NCBI GenBank assembly: GCA_913009205.1
Contig: CAJVYC010000012.1
Location: 1 to 64,000, forward strand
Origin: an uncultured Fluviicola sp.
Lineage (GTDB): Bacteria; Bacteroidota; Bacteroidia; Flavobacteriales_D; Crocinitomicaceae
DNA: 64,000 bases
Reading direction: 5' to 3'
The first letter of the stretch is position 1; every line of letters starts with the position of its first letter. Below the pieces are notes generated by a model. It was given only the letters and a program-made list of their open reading frames with translations, had not been told where the DNA came from and made no database searches. Positions 55,526 to 63,730 of this stretch are shown here, piece by piece. A program made the translations under genes and the position numbers.

Positions 55526-55789
55526 ATGATAAACATAATAATGATTCTTCTCATGGTCGTAGTATTCTACTTCTTCATGATGAGACCACAAATGAAAAAG
55601 CAAAAGGAGCTTAAAGCGTTTCGCGAAAATTTAGCAGCAGGTAACAAAGTAGTTACTATCGGAGGAATTCATGGGAAAATCCTTTCAGTTGATGAATCAA
55701 CAATTTTAATTTCTACTGAAGGTGGAAAATTAAGAATGGACAAAACAGCAGTTTCAAGTTCTCCCGAAGATTCTTTGGATAAGAAATAA
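55526..55789 (+). CDS. yajC: preprotein translocase subunit YajC
   Basis: An 87-residue membrane protein that joins SecDF at the Sec translocon. One membrane segment (residues 2-20, [14 protein letters not shown]) is followed by [10 protein letters not shown] and a small cytoplasmic domain with [14 protein letters not shown]. Length and both motifs are typical. It is the last gene of the nusB operon. Confidence 0.95.
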   Translation: MINIIMILLMVVVFYFFMMRPQMKKQKELKAFRENLAAGNKVVTIGGIHGKILSVDESTILISTEGGKLRMDKTAVSSSPEDSLDKK

Positions 55790-55808
55790 AAACTTATTTT
55801 AAATAGAC

Positions 55809-55845
55809 AAATCCCTCTTGAGTATTCTCTTGAGGGATTTTTTTT
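55809..55845 (+). terminator. intrinsic terminator after yajC
   Basis: AAATCCCTC (55809-55817) pairs with GAGGGATTT (55832-55840), with an inner GAG/CTC extension, followed by T. The 151 bases from here to the next gene hold nothing I can name. Confidence 0.88.
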
Positions 55846-55996
55846 GAGTCCATACTAATATGGTTGCATTTTCTCTACATATTCCGTTGAAAAAATTGCT
55901 TCGACTAAACATCAATTTTTTAAGTTAAAAGATTATTTTTATGCATTACAGGGCACCATTTTTATAACTACTTATATCGATAATTAAAAAATTACT

Positions 55997-56446
55997 TTGA
56001 AAATTATACTCGCTTTCCTATCATTCTTTTTTATCCTGTCTAGTTGTGGTGACGAGTCGAATGGTTTCAAGCCCAAGAAGAATTTAGTGGTTGCAATGAC
56101 AGAAGAAGATAGTATCACAGCAACAATAGATTCTTTGCATATCACATCTGAGATGGACATGTCTTTAATTAGCCCTGAGGACCGTGGAGAATTTTTGAAA
56201 AATTTAGCTGAAATAGAAAAGAAGCATGGTCAGCAATGGGATTTCTGTACTTGTGTTTTAAAGAATGACTCTATTAATAAAGCATTTATGAAAAAACTTT
56301 CTGATGAGGCTTTCGATGAGTTGTCTTTAAGGTTTGATGCCATCGATGCTAAGTGCAAAGCCTTTATAGCCCAGAATCCAAATCAAACTCCTGGTGATCG
56401 TGCGAAACACGAGAATAAAGTAAGAGATTGCTTATGTTTTAATTAG
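55997..56446 (+). CDS. cysteine-rich lipoprotein, unknown
   Basis: A 149-residue lipoprotein with TTG start (M-K-I-I-L-A-F-L-S-F-F-F-I-L-S-S-C; lipid cysteine 17). The mature part carries five further cysteines: two in F-C-T-C-V-L near residue 92, one in D-A-K-C-K and two at the end in D-C-L-C-F-N. The second half looks helical and charged. I do not recognise the family. The cysteines could form disulfides or bind metal. It stands alone between yajC and the T9SS cargo gene. Confidence 0.65.
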   Translation: MKIILAFLSFFFILSSCGDESNGFKPKKNLVVAMTEEDSITATIDSLHITSEMDMSLISPEDRGEFLKNLAEIEKKHGQQWDFCTCVLKNDSINKAFMKKLSDEAFDELSLRFDAIDAKCKAFIAQNPNQTPGDRAKHENKVRDCLCFN

Positions 56447-56486
56447 AATAAATTGTAAATTCATTAACAACATATATTATAAGATT

Positions 56487-57554
56487 ATGAAAAACAATTA
56501 CTTAGTAGTATTAGTCTTGTTATTATCGGCTTCAGTATACGCTCAAACTGGACGTGTAACACTTATCGAAACTTTTACTTCGTCAACATGTCCACCATGT
56601 GTAGGAGGAAATATTAATCTCGAAGGAATTCTAGATGATTCACAGAATGATGATCAAGCAGTGTCTTTAAAGTATCAAATGTATTGGCCAGGAAACGGTG
56701 ATCCTTACTACACATTAGAAGGCGGTGAGAGAAGAAATGTATATGGTATTAGTGGTGTTCCTACAACAGAAGTAGATGGAACTACTGAAGTCTCAACAGG
56801 AAATTTGTCTCAAAACATATTGAATTCTGCGTATGCTGTGGTACCTAGAGTTACAATCGACGCGCATTACGAAGTTGACGAAGCAGCTAAAATAATCACT
56901 GTTCAAGCTAGCGTAACTGTTTTAGAGGCTACACCTCCGGGATGGAGATTGTACATGGCTGTTTTTGAGTATGGAACAACTGGAAATACTGGTACAAACG
57001 GAGAAACTTCTTTTGAGCACGTTATGAAAAAAATGCTTCCTAATGAATCAGGAAAGGTAATGTCACCTATGCAAGCAGGTGAAACTTTCAATTGGACAGA
57101 GGTTTATACATTTAATGGAAACTACAATCTTCCGGCAAATGGAATAAGCCCTATAGATCACGCTATAGAGCATTCTGTGGAGGAGTTTTCTGACCTTGGT
57201 GTTGCTGTTTGGGTTCAGACACTTCTTAACTCTGAAGTTATGCAAGCAGGATATGCTGAGGTTGGATTGATTGGATTGAACGAAAATGAATCAACAATTG
57301 AATCTGCTAAAATTTACCCGAATCCAGCGTATGGGAAAGCAACTGTTGCATTTCAAGCGACAGTTACTGAAGATTACAAGATTGAAGTAATGAATACAAT
57401 GGGAGAAGCTGTTTACACTTGTACCTTGTTAAGCGTTGAAGCAGGGAGAACGACACATGATCTTCCAATTGATAATTTCGCTGACGGATTGTATACAATT
57501 CGTATTAGTTCAACTACTGGTCTAATCAGTAAAAGATTGTCAGTACAAAATTAA
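56487..57554 (+). CDS. T9SS type A cargo with thioredoxin-like CPPC motif (Omp28-like)
   Basis: A 355-residue secreted protein. The signal peptide is residues 1-19 (cleavage after Y-A-Q). Next comes a thioredoxin-like fold beginning L-I-E-T-F-T-S-S-T-C-P-P-C-V with a C-P-P-C pair, like the Omp28 family of surface proteins. The middle (about 125-260) is beta-rich. The C-terminal 75 or so residues (I-Y-P-N-P-A, V-M-N-T-M-G-E, L-Y-T-I-R-I) are a T9SS type A sorting domain, so the protein should reach the cell surface. Whether the cysteines are redox active is unknown. Confidence 0.82.
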   Translation: MKNNYLVVLVLLLSASVYAQTGRVTLIETFTSSTCPPCVGGNINLEGILDDSQNDDQAVSLKYQMYWPGNGDPYYTLEGGERRNVYGISGVPTTEVDGTTEVSTGNLSQNILNSAYAVVPRVTIDAHYEVDEAAKIITVQASVTVLEATPPGWRLYMAVFEYGTTGNTGTNGETSFEHVMKKMLPNESGKVMSPMQAGETFNWTEVYTFNGNYNLPANGISPIDHAIEHSVEEFSDLGVAVWVQTLLNSEVMQAGYAEVGLIGLNENESTIESAKIYPNPAYGKATVAFQATVTEDYKIEVMNTMGEAVYTCTLLSVEAGRTTHDLPIDNFADGLYTIRISSTTGLISKRLSVQN

Positions 57555-57570
57555 AATCATTTAATCCGGG

Positions 57571-57600
57571 GTGTAACGCTTCGGTATTGCACTTTTTTTT
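57571..57600 (+). terminator. intrinsic terminator after the T9SS cargo gene
   Basis: GTGTAAC pairs with GTATTGCAC (one bulge, one wobble) around the loop GCTTCG, followed by eight T. Confidence 0.7.
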
Positions 57601-57710
57601 GAAATTTAGCGTTGAGTTAATAAAAAAAATATCAAGAAATAATTGGTGAAACTGTTACTTATTTATGCAGTGGCATTAACTTGAGTGTACAGGAAGTACA
57701 AACTTAGTTT

Positions 57711-57747
57711 AAAAAAAAGAGTCTCGGTACACGACCGAGACTCTTTT
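57711..57747 (-). terminator. intrinsic terminator after gap
   Basis: A 14-base-pair stem (AAAAGAGTCTCGGT/ACCGAGACTCTTTT) with a five-base loop; on the minus strand a T run follows. It could also act weakly on the plus strand. Confidence 0.9.
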
Positions 57748-57794
57748 GGTATTTAATAATGTTCCTCAGCTAATGCTATGGGACAGGCGTTCGA

Positions 57795-59246
57795 TTAATA
57801 ATAGATGGCTCTTCTTACTTTAGTAATGTACTTCGCCATTCGGATCACTTGTTTTGTGTATCCAAACTCGTTGTCGTACCAAGCATAGATTACACAGCTT
57901 TTACCGTCTTTAGAAACAATCGTTGCATTTGAATCAAATACTGAACAGCACGTGTTTCCGATAATATCATTTGAAACTAATTCTGGATCGGTTGCATAAT
58001 AAATTTGATTGATCAATTCTCCATTAAGCGCTGCGTCTTTCATTGCTGCATTTAATTCTTCCACTGTGGTTTCTTTTCCCAATTCAATATTAAGAATTGC
58101 TAAAGATCCGTTTGGAGTAGGAACACGAACCGCGTTTGCCGTTAATTTATCTTTCAAGTCTGGAATGACTTTCGTTACTGCATTTCCTGCACCAGTTGAA
58201 GTAATAACCATGTTGATTGCCGCTGAACGACCTCTTCTTGGTTTCTTGTGCATGTTGTCCAATAAGTTTTGATCATTGGTGTATGCGTGAACAGTTTCAA
58301 TGTGTCCTTTGACCACTCCGTATTTGTCATTAATTACTTTTAACACCGGAGATATTGCATTTGTAGTGCAGGATGCCGCTGAGTAAATCTTTTCAGTGTC
58401 AAGCTCCAAATCGCCTTGATTGATTCCGTAAACGATATTAGGAATTTCTTTTCCCGGCGCAGTCAAAAGAACTCTAGATGATCCTTTGGCTTGCAGGTGT
58501 CTTGATAATTCTTCACGGTTTGTGAAAACTCCAGTATTATCAATGATCAATGCATTGTGTATTCCGAATTGAGTATAATCTATGTCTTCAGGATTCTTAG
58601 CGCAAATCATTCGAACGATTTGTCCATTGATGATTAAAGCTTCTTTTTCTGCGTCAACAGTAACAGTTCCATCAAATGCTCCGTGCACGGAATCATTTTT
58701 AAGAAGGGCAGCACGCTTTATTAAATCAGCTTCTGCATTACTACGTGTGACAATCCCTCTTAATCTCAATTGTTGTCCTTTACCGGCTTGTTTAATTAGT
58801 TCTCTAGCCGCCAAACGACCAATTCTACCAAAACCATACAAAACAACGTCTCTAGGTTCGAATTCAACTGCGTTTGAAGATTCAAATCCAGCCAACTTGT
58901 TTTTAAGGAAGTCTGATTTCGAATCAAAATTCGCTTGTTCACTCAGCCATTCAGAGGCTAATTTCCCAATATCCAATTTAGCAGGAGCAAGATCCATTTT
59001 TAAGATGTCTTGAGCAAGTGCAACACTAGTGAAAATATCTACTGGTTTGTTCACTACCTTTTTAGAGTAGGTGTGCAGTTTCAACACTTCTGCAACAGTA
59101 ACGTCATTTAAGTGGTTTCTGAAGAATACCAATTCGATGCCTTTGTCGTATAATAATTCTCCTATAACACTAGAAAGTTTAACCGCCGCTCTTTCTCTTT
59201 CAATGTGCGACTTTAACTCTTGTTCGTAATCTAATGCAGTTTCCAT
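57795..59246 (-). CDS. gap: glyceraldehyde-3-phosphate dehydrogenase, long form
   Basis: A GAPDH of 483 residues. The NAD-binding fold starts near residue 134 (V-L-Y-G-F-G-R-I-G-R), the catalytic cysteine is C293 in S-A-A-S-C-T-T-N, and the C-terminal Y-D-N-E-F-G-Y is intact. The first 130 residues are a helical extension absent from the 330-residue glycolytic GAPDH; Bacteroidota have a GAPDH of this length. The direction of flux and the coenzyme are not evident. The rpoD terminator ends 37 bases before its ATG, and a TATATTTT (59270-59277 on the minus strand) is its only visible -7 candidate. Confidence 0.9.
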   Translation of the reverse strand: METALDYEQELKSHIERERAAVKLSSVIGELLYDKGIELVFFRNHLNDVTVAEVLKLHTYSKKVVNKPVDIFTSVALAQDILKMDLAPAKLDIGKLASEWLSEQANFDSKSDFLKNKLAGFESSNAVEFEPRDVVLYGFGRIGRLAARELIKQAGKGQQLRLRGIVTRSNAEADLIKRAALLKNDSVHGAFDGTVTVDAEKEALIINGQIVRMICAKNPEDIDYTQFGIHNALIIDNTGVFTNREELSRHLQAKGSSRVLLTAPGKEIPNIVYGINQGDLELDTEKIYSAASCTTNAISPVLKVINDKYGVVKGHIETVHAYTNDQNLLDNMHKKPRRGRSAAINMVITSTGAGNAVTKVIPDLKDKLTANAVRVPTPNGSLAILNIELGKETTVEELNAAMKDAALNGELINQIYYATDPELVSNDIIGNTCCSVFDSNATIVSKDGKSCVIYAWYDNEFGYTKQVIRMAKYITKVRRAIYY

Positions 59247-59283
59247 GTTTAATTTAAATTGTTGATTATAAAATATATATAAT

Positions 59284-59317
59284 AAAAAAAAGCCCCTCGG
59301 TTAAACCGAGGAGCTTT
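59284..59317 (-). terminator. intrinsic terminator after rpoD
   Basis: On the minus strand AAAGCTCCTCGGT pairs with ACCGAGGGGCTTT (one mismatch) around a three-base loop, then a T run. It lies between rpoD and gap, both on the minus strand. Confidence 0.9.
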
Positions 59318-59321
59318 CATG

Positions 59322-60188
59322 TTATCCTAAATAGGCTTTTAGCAATTTGTTTCTCGAAGTGTGTCTTAAGCGGCGAATTGCTTTCTCTTTAATTTGCCTC
59401 ACACGCTCACGTGTTAAATTAAACTTGGCACCAATTTCTTCTAGAGTCAAACCGTGGTTCATTCCAATTCCGAAGAACAAACGAATGATCTCACGTTCTT
59501 TGTCAGTTAATGTGCTAAGTGAACGCTCAATCTCTTTTTGAAGCGACTCAGCCATTAATGCGTGATCTGCCTTTGGTGAATCATTGTTCGCCATTACATC
59601 CATTAATGTACCTCCATCTTCCGAAGTTGATAGGGGAGCGTCCATAGATACGTGACGTCCAGAAACATTTAAGCTTTCTTTAATTTTATCTTCAGGTACT
59701 TCAAGTGCCTCTGCCAGCTCTTCAGCTGATGGTGGTCTTTCAAATTCCTGCTCAAGTCGAGAAAATGCCTTATTGATTTTGTTTAGTGATCCTACTTGGT
59801 TCAATGGAAGACGCACAATACGTGCTTGCTCAGCCAAAGCTTGCAAGATTGATTGACGAATCCACCATACAGCATACGAAATGAATTTGAATCCACGAGT
59901 TTCATCAAATTTTTGTGCTGCCTTAATGAGACCTAAATTCCCTTCGTTAATTAAATCGGGTAACGTTAAGCCTTGATTTTGGTATTGTTTTGCAACAGAT
60001 ACGACGAATCGAAGATTAGCTCTTGTGAGTTTTTCAAGGGCTAATTGGTCGCCCTTCTTGATTTTTCTGGCTAATTCTACTTCTTGTTCCGCGGTAATCA
60101 ACTCTTCTTTACCAATGTCTTGTAAGTACTTGTCTAATGACTGGCTCTCACGATTGGTAATTGACTTCGTAATTTTAAGTTGTCTCAT
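59322..60188 (-). CDS. rpoD: primary sigma factor, short Bacteroidota type
   Basis: The main sigma factor of RNA polymerase. At 288 residues it lacks the long N-terminal region 1.1 of proteobacterial RpoD, as is usual in Bacteroidota. Region 1.2 begins L-D-K-Y-L-Q-D-I-G near residue 19, region 2 has the core-binding and -10-recognition part ([13 protein letters not shown] near residue 100), region 3 is short, and region 4 ends with T-R-E-R-V-R-Q-I-K near residue 263. It fits the TAnnTTTG promoters of the window. Its own promoter is a good match. Confidence 0.95.
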   Translation of the reverse strand: MRQLKITKSITNRESQSLDKYLQDIGKEELITAEQEVELARKIKKGDQLALEKLTRANLRFVVSVAKQYQNQGLTLPDLINEGNLGLIKAAQKFDETRGFKFISYAVWWIRQSILQALAEQARIVRLPLNQVGSLNKINKAFSRLEQEFERPPSAEELAEALEVPEDKIKESLNVSGRHVSMDAPLSTSEDGGTLMDVMANNDSPKADHALMAESLQKEIERSLSTLTDKEREIIRLFFGIGMNHGLTLEEIGAKFNLTRERVRQIKEKAIRRLRHTSRNKLLKAYLG

Positions 60189-60203
60189 ACTCTTCCTTGC
60201 TCA

Positions 60204-60221
60204 ATTTAGTTTACGCTAAAT
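60204..60221. repeat. inverted repeat in the rpoD leader
   Basis: ATTTAG (60204-60209) and CTAAAT (60216-60221) with a six-base spacer form a hairpin in the predicted rpoD leader, between the promoter and the start codon. Confidence 0.35.
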
Positions 60222-60228
60222 GCGACTG

Positions 60229-60261
60229 CAAAGATACAACGAAAAGACAGTGGTATCCAAA
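60229..60261 (-). promoter_or_regulatory. promoter of rpoD
   Basis: On the minus strand TTTG (60261-60258), a 21-base spacer and TATCTTTG (60236-60229) form a near-complete Bacteroidota promoter. Transcription should start near 60223, giving a leader of about 35 bases. Confidence 0.65.
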
Positions 60262-60321
60262 AAAAAGATTACAATTTATTAACTTTTTCGTAACTCAAAA
60301 ATCATGCCTTAAATATTTGTT

Positions 60322-61809
60322 TTACAAGCCGAATCCTATGTAATCTTTTTTGCCACTTTCCGTCATGACTTCTAACAGTATGCCTTTATTAGCACTATTT
60401 AATTTATTCGTTAATTGTTCTACTGTTTCTACTGACTCATTATTGATCTTTGTAATGATCATTCCTTGCTGGATTCCAAGTGATTTGAGCTTTCCTGCAT
60501 TTAGTGAAGTGATTTTTACACCACTCGTAATATTAAGCTCCTTCTTTTCTTTACTTGATAACATAGCAAAAGTTGCGCCAAGCGCTATATTTTTTTTCAC
60601 TTCAGCCTTTGTAACGAGTTTCGTTTCTCCGTCTTTGTTTCTTAAAACGATTTCTTTGACAGATTCATAACCATAAGAATTTCGAATCGTTACAGATAAA
60701 ACATCACCAGGACGTCTTTTTCCAACTTCCTCTTGAAGCGATGCCATGGAGTTTACTGGTTTCGTTCCAATTTTTAAAATCACATCACCTTCTTTAATTC
60801 CTCCTTTAGCTGCACTTCCATTTTCTATAAGTCCGGCAACGTAAACACCGTTCAAGTTTGTAAGTTTCATTTGCTCTTTAATTTCCTGTGTGATATCCGA
60901 AATTTGAACACCAAGGTACCCGCGTTGAACGACCCCATAGTCAATCAAATCACGCATTACTTTTTGAACCAAGTTCACTGGAACTGCAAATGAATATCCT
61001 GCATAACTTCCTGTTTGTGATGCAATAGCTGTGTTTATTCCTACCAGTTCACCTCTTGTGTTAACCAAGGCACCTCCGCTGTTACCAGGATTCACTGCAG
61101 CGTCAGTCTGGATGAAAGATTCAATTGGAACATCTGCTCCTTGTTTTGCGGCCAACAGGTCAATGTTTCTTGCCTTTGCGGAAACAATTCCTGCCGTTAC
61201 AGTTGATGTTAAGTTGAATGGATTTCCTACTGCCAATACCCACTCGCCAATTTTTAAATTATCGCTATTTCCAAGTGGTAGGGCTTGTAAGTTTTTTTCT
61301 TCAATTTTTAAAACCGCTATATCCGTCGAGGGATCTGCTCCAACAACTGTCGCTTTGTATTTTCTATTGTCATTGAGTACAACTTCAATTTCACTTGCGC
61401 TTTCGATCACATGGTTGTTCGTTACAATGTAACCGTCTCCAGTTATTATAACTCCAGAACCAGAAGCTTGACCTCTTTGTTCGAATTCTCTTCCGCCAAA
61501 GCCTGGACCATAAAAGAACTCATAAAAAGGATCTCGTTGGAATGAAGTTTTAACAACCGTGGTCGTAATGTGTACAACTGAATTTACCGAACTTTTAGAG
61601 GCGTCAACAAAATCTTGTGCACCAACTGGACTTATTTTATTGAATCCTGTCTTGTGTATAAAGCCATTTTTATCGGTTTTTAAAGCTACGTCCATATGCG
61701 GTCCATTAATGGGTTGACTCGGACTGCTTCCGCTTAAAATTATAAATACCACCAAAGGGATTATTCCTCCGAATAGGCCAAGTCCAAATATTTTCATATT
61801 ATTTTTCAT
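60322..61809 (-). CDS. HtrA/DegP-type periplasmic serine protease
   Basis: A trypsin-like protease with two PDZ domains, for quality control of envelope proteins. Counted from the longest start at 61839 it has 505 residues; the catalytic triad is H143 in T-N-N-H-V-I, D173 in S-T-D-I-A-V-L and S254 in G-N-S-G-G-A-L, and PDZ domains cover about 300-390 and 425-505. The ATG at 61809 (M-K-N-N-M-K-I-F) gives the cleaner N-terminal signal or anchor and is chosen here; the ATG at 61839 is the alternative and would be nearly leaderless. Confidence 0.92.
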   Translation of the reverse strand: MKNNMKIFGLGLFGGIIPLVVFIILSGSSPSQPINGPHMDVALKTDKNGFIHKTGFNKISPVGAQDFVDASKSSVNSVVHITTTVVKTSFQRDPFYEFFYGPGFGGREFEQRGQASGSGVIITGDGYIVTNNHVIESASEIEVVLNDNRKYKATVVGADPSTDIAVLKIEEKNLQALPLGNSDNLKIGEWVLAVGNPFNLTSTVTAGIVSAKARNIDLLAAKQGADVPIESFIQTDAAVNPGNSGGALVNTRGELVGINTAIASQTGSYAGYSFAVPVNLVQKVMRDLIDYGVVQRGYLGVQISDITQEIKEQMKLTNLNGVYVAGLIENGSAAKGGIKEGDVILKIGTKPVNSMASLQEEVGKRRPGDVLSVTIRNSYGYESVKEIVLRNKDGETKLVTKAEVKKNIALGATFAMLSSKEKKELNITSGVKITSLNAGKLKSLGIQQGMIITKINNESVETVEQLTNKLNSANKGILLEVMTESGKKDYIGFGL

Positions 61810-61843
61810 AATTCTATTATTTTCTGTACGTGTTTGCATTTAA

Positions 61844-61851
61844 CAATGATA
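61844..61851 (-). promoter_or_regulatory. possible -7 element TATCATTG of the htrA gene
   Basis: One mismatch from TAnnTTTG on the minus strand, four bases before the upstream ATG at 61839 and 34 before the ATG at 61809. Confidence 0.4.
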
Positions 61852-61930
61852 ACACCAATCAATTAATTTAGTATCAGTCGCTGTTGTTAAAGATTGTTAA
61901 GCTTAGAGCAATAAATCCATTGATTAAATT

Positions 61931-61938
61931 TAACTTTG
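61931..61938 (+). promoter_or_regulatory. -7 promoter element TAACTTTG of dapF
   Basis: A perfect TAnnTTTG, 11 bases before the dapF ATG at 61950. It excludes the TTG start at 61884 upstream of it. Confidence 0.55.
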
Positions 61939-61949
61939 TCGATGTAATT

Positions 61950-62726
61950 ATGAAATTGAATTTTTCAAAATATCAGGGAACAGGAAATGACTTCATTATG
62001 ATAGATAATGTCAATGGAGATTATGACACGTTAACTATCAGCCAGATTCAATTTTTGTGCAATCGAAAAATGGGTATAGGTGCGGATGGTTTAATCAAGA
62101 TTTCGTCTCACTTGGATTTAGATTTTGAAGTCGAATATTTCAACTCCGATGGAACTCAAAGTTTTTGCGGTAACGGCGCGCGTTGCAGTGTTTCATTTGC
62201 TAAATCACTTTGGTTATTGGATGACAAAACGTCATTCATGGCAATTGATGGACCTCATGTTGCTTCAATAAATAAAGAAGGAATCGTTCGACTCGAAATG
62301 TTACCTGTTGACGGTATCACTTCAGATAGAAATGATTATATAATGGATACGGGGTCTCCACATTTTGTTCGTGCCGTAGGAAATTCGGATGAAACGGAAA
62401 TTGTTGAATTTGGAAAGTCAATTCGATACTCTGAGCGCTTTAAGGAAATGGGAATCAATGTGAATTTATTGAAGATTACTGGCAAAAATGAAGTTAAAGT
62501 AGAGACATACGAACGCGGAGTTGAGGATGAAACACTTTCCTGTGGCACTGGTGTGACTGCTTCGGCTTTAGTTTACATGATGATTTATACTGAAACTAGA
62601 TTTGTTGATGTATCTACCAAAGGCGGAATTCTTAAGGTTGAAGCGACTCAAACGAAAAACGGTTTCGAAAATATTTGGTTATCAGGTCCGGCATTAAAAG
62701 TATACGATGGAAGTATTATCATTTGA
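61950..62726 (+). CDS. dapF: diaminopimelate epimerase
   Basis: Interconverts LL- and meso-diaminopimelate, for lysine and peptidoglycan. The 258-residue product begins K-L-N-F-S-K-Y-Q-G-T-G-N-D-F and has both catalytic cysteines, in F-C-G-N-G-A-R-C and in L-S-C-G-T-G-V-T. The start at 61950 lies just after the promoter element; the upstream TTG at 61884 would add 22 residues not found in the family. It overlaps the next gene by 20 bases. Confidence 0.95.
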   Translation: MKLNFSKYQGTGNDFIMIDNVNGDYDTLTISQIQFLCNRKMGIGADGLIKISSHLDLDFEVEYFNSDGTQSFCGNGARCSVSFAKSLWLLDDKTSFMAIDGPHVASINKEGIVRLEMLPVDGITSDRNDYIMDTGSPHFVRAVGNSDETEIVEFGKSIRYSERFKEMGINVNLLKITGKNEVKVETYERGVEDETLSCGTGVTASALVYMMIYTETRFVDVSTKGGILKVEATQTKNGFENIWLSGPALKVYDGSIII

Positions 62727-63216
62727 TCTTAAATTATCTGAAATCGTTCCTTTTAATTCTATTGAATTTAGAAGTGACGCTGCGTATATCTGGGTATGGC
62801 ATGCCGATAAAATTCCACCGCATATTGGGATTTCTACAAGTGGTAAATACTTTAGCCTTAAGTCAAATGGAAAAGATGAAGGTTTAGACATTTTCAAAGT
62901 AGCTGAACTGGTTGAAAGAAAAAAAATTAAAACCCTTCTTTTCGAATTAAATGACCAGCTTGCAGTAGAGGAAATAGCTTCGGTATTTGAGAATTACTCA
63001 ACAACCTTAATGAATGGGATCACTTGTTTAAACCCACTGAAGTCAATTTTAAACATCCCAGATGCCACAATATTAAAGGATCTGTTGTCAGAATTAAAAG
63101 CTATTGATAGAATTTCAAGCGTTTTTGGGTTTAACATCGATGCCTCTTTCCAAGGAATTCAAGATTATAAAGTGGAGGATATTTATTCTCGACTGAGAAA
63201 GCTGGAAAATGATTAG
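62707..63216 (+). CDS. unrecognised protein between dapF and a GNAT gene
   Basis: A 169-residue soluble protein, not recognised. It has strands around Y-I-W-V-W-H-A-D-K-I-P-P-H-I-G near residue 27, then G-K-Y-F-S-L-K-S-N-G, and a helical second half (E-I-A-S-V-F-E-N-Y, I-L-K-D-L-L-S-E-L-K). The H-x-D-K-I-P-P-H-I-G-I-S motif is the most distinctive part. It overlaps dapF by 20 bases and the GNAT gene by eight, so all belong to one transcript with dapF and mltG. Confidence 0.65.
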   Translation: MEVLSFDLKLSEIVPFNSIEFRSDAAYIWVWHADKIPPHIGISTSGKYFSLKSNGKDEGLDIFKVAELVERKKIKTLLFELNDQLAVEEIASVFENYSTTLMNGITCLNPLKSILNIPDATILKDLLSELKAIDRISSVFGFNIDASFQGIQDYKVEDIYSRLRKLEND

Positions 63217-63730
63217 CGCAGAAAGTATTTTTCTACGTAGAGTTCAAGGATCAGATGCAAGTCTTTTGTTGCAGTGGGAAAACGACCAGAACAATTGGTC
63301 AGTAAGTTCTACAACTTCCAAATACAAACTCGGAGAAATAATAACCTTGATTGAGTCATTAGCGGACATCGAAACATTAAAACAAGCGCGGTTTATCATT
63401 GTGAACAGAAAGAAAAATCTAGCAATTGGAGCCGTTGATCTATTTTCAATTTCATTTGAAGAGGAAAAAGCATCTGTTGGTATTTTGATTGCAGATCCAA
63501 AGGATCGAAATATAGGTTTGGCTGTTAGATCAATTGAAATTCTAGAAGAAATTTGCGTCGATGAGTTGGGGATTTATAACCTCGAAGCAAATGTGCATGA
63601 AAACAATGCGTCGAGTATAAGGCTCTTTGAAAAGATCGGGTTTTCCAAAAAGACGTTAACGCAAGACTGTAAATTGAATAATGCTGATTATATTGAAACT
63701 TTATTATTTGAAAAATGCTTAAAAAAATAG
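63209..63730 (+). CDS. GNAT family N-acetyltransferase
   Basis: A 173-residue acetyltransferase of the RimJ/RimL-like group of the GNAT fold. The acetyl-CoA site is visible as I-A-D-P-K-D-R-N-I-G-L-A near residue 93 and the family end N-A-S-S-I-R-L-F-E-K-I-G-F near residue 134. The substrate (a protein N-terminus, an amine or a sugar nucleotide) is unknown. It overlaps the mltG-like gene by 16 bases. Confidence 0.82.
   Translation: MISAESIFLRRVQGSDASLLLQWENDQNNWSVSSTTSKYKLGEIITLIESLADIETLKQARFIIVNRKKNLAIGAVDLFSISFEEEKASVGILIADPKDRNIGLAVRSIEILEEICVDELGIYNLEANVHENNASSIRLFEKIGFSKKTLTQDCKLNNADYIETLLFEKCLKK

Noticed and set aside
55859-55927. 22-codon reading frame (M-V-A-F-S-L) in the gap after yajC
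   Set aside because: No promoter, no RBS, no similarity seen; consistent with chance in AT-rich DNA.
57646-57684. 12-codon reading frame resembling a signal peptide start (M-K-L-L-L-I-Y-A)
   Set aside because: Too short, GTG start, no promoter element, followed by stop codons in all continuations; probably chance.
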